Positions 32,671 through 33,171 of a DNA stretch of 33,171 nt are shown one piece after another. Location: contig JAITFY010000103.1 in assembly GCA_031281025.1 (NCBI GenBank), positions 1 through 33,171 on the forward strand, in the 5' to 3' direction. The first letter of the stretch is position 1. The number at the start of each line of letters is the position of its first letter. This stretch comes from Treponema sp. GTDB taxonomy: Bacteria; Spirochaetota; Spirochaetia; Treponematales; Breznakiellaceae. The notes under the pieces are model-generated. The model saw only the letters and a list, made by a program, of their open reading frames with translations, was not told where the DNA came from and did no database searches. The translations under genes and the position numbers were made by a program.

Positions 32671-33171
32671 TTATTCTACCAAAATGGCATCAAACTTACA
32701 TACTGCTTTGCATATTCCGCATTTTGTACATTTATCCTGTTCTATTACATGCAATTCTTTTACCTTGCCGCGAATTGCGTCTACAGGGCATTTTTTTGCA
32801 CATAACGTACAGCCATTACATTTTTCTGCATCAACATCAAATTTGATAAGCGCTTTACACTGACATGTAGGGCATTTTTTATCTTTTATATGCGCTATAT
32901 ACTCATCTTTATAGTATTGAATCGTAGTAAGTACGGGGTTTGGCGCAGTTTGCCCTAATCCGCAAAGGGCATTGGTTTTAATCTGATAAGACAATTCTTC
33001 GAGCTTTTCGATGTCGCCGTCTTTACCCTCGCCTTTTGTGATTCTTTCCAGAATCTCCAACATTCTTTTTGTGCCGATTTTACAAAAGGTACATTTGCCG
33101 CACGATTCCGCCTGGGTAAAATTCAAAAAGTACCTTGCAATATCCACCATGCAGTTGTCTTCGTCCATGAC
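32671..33171 (-). CDS. NuoF/HydB-like NADH-binding iron-sulfur subunit, 3' part
   Basis: The last 166 or so residues of a larger protein whose start lies beyond the window. ESCGKCTFCKIGTKRMLEIL is the NuoF 4Fe-4S signature (cluster N3), with the fourth cysteine in ALCGLG. A Cys-x2-Cys-x-Cys stretch (KKCPTCQCKALI) follows, then two ferredoxin motifs (CNGCTLCAKKCP and CTKCGICKAVC). This tail distinguishes HydB, HndC and StnB-type proteins from plain NuoF. The FMN and NADH sites should be in the missing part. It precedes the flavoprotein gene by 13 bp, so they form one complex. A NuoE-like gene upstream would be expected. Confidence 0.88.
   Translation of the reverse strand, partial: VMDEDNCMVDIARYFLNFTQAESCGKCTFCKIGTKRMLEILERITKGEGKDGDIEKLEELSYQIKTNALCGLGQTAPNPVLTTIQYYKDEYIAHIKDKKCPTCQCKALIKFDVDAEKCNGCTLCAKKCPVDAIRGKVKELHVIEQDKCTKCGICKAVCKFDAILVE

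Overview
The window looks like chromosome from a treponeme-type spirochaete. This is an inference from gene content and style: FliS and a FlgN-like chaperone, TraB/TPR pairs, an HPr kinase/HPr module without sugar permeases beside NtrY/NtrC-like signalling, a SWIM-SNF2 helicase, AT-leaning sequence and frequent TTG starts. The LexA, serine-biosynthesis and iron-sulfur flavoprotein genes suggest a free-living or gut-associated anaerobe rather than a reduced pathogen. No rRNA, tRNA, complete insertion sequence or CRISPR array was seen.

Layout. 1-340 has no gene; it holds a 23-nt poly-G tract and a short palindromic repeat. An orphan HicB-type antitoxin (341-673, -) lies between two degenerate copies of that repeat. 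A DUF4143-type AAA ATPase (909-2219), the bifunctional NAD(P)HX repair enzyme Nnr and RmuC follow on +. 4901-8601 on - holds a TPR lipid-envelope candidate, a TraB-like membrane protein, FliS and a FlgN-like protein. 8683-12282 on + holds an unrecognised membrane-anchored protein, a TPR protein and a small exported beta-rich protein. ptsN (+) converges on serC-serA (-). pyk (-) and hprK (+) diverge from one 90-bp region. hprK-ptsH-ntrY-ntrC-lexA-holA is a packed six-gene + strand operon. ssb (-) and the SWIM-SNF2 helicase (+) diverge, and the helicase converges on a REC-HK-REC hybrid kinase (-). Fic (-) follows, then a 41-bp hairpin repeat, then two genes (-) for an iron-sulfur flavoprotein complex that runs off the window end.

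How the genes fit together. EIIA-Ntr, HPr kinase and HPr (with both H15 and S46) form a regulatory PTS set. HPr kinase is transcribed back-to-back with pyruvate kinase and ahead of a membrane histidine kinase and a sigma54-type activator, which suggests a carbon/energy-sensing module. LexA and the clamp-loader delta subunit ride on the same operon, with ssb abutting it. The last two genes resemble the NuoF-like and NfnB/GltD-like subunits of an Stn/Nfn-type electron-bifurcating transhydrogenase.

Most notable patterns: (1) six monocistronic or first genes have a -10 box 6-12 nt before the start codon and no usable Shine-Dalgarno, so they look leaderless or nearly so, while internal operon genes have strong Shine-Dalgarno sites; (2) a 41-bp tandem hairpin repeat in front of fic shows two compensatory base-pair changes; (3) two convergent gene pairs share their stop codons in one TTAA; (4) the NtrC-like protein has GAFTDA instead of GAFTGA.
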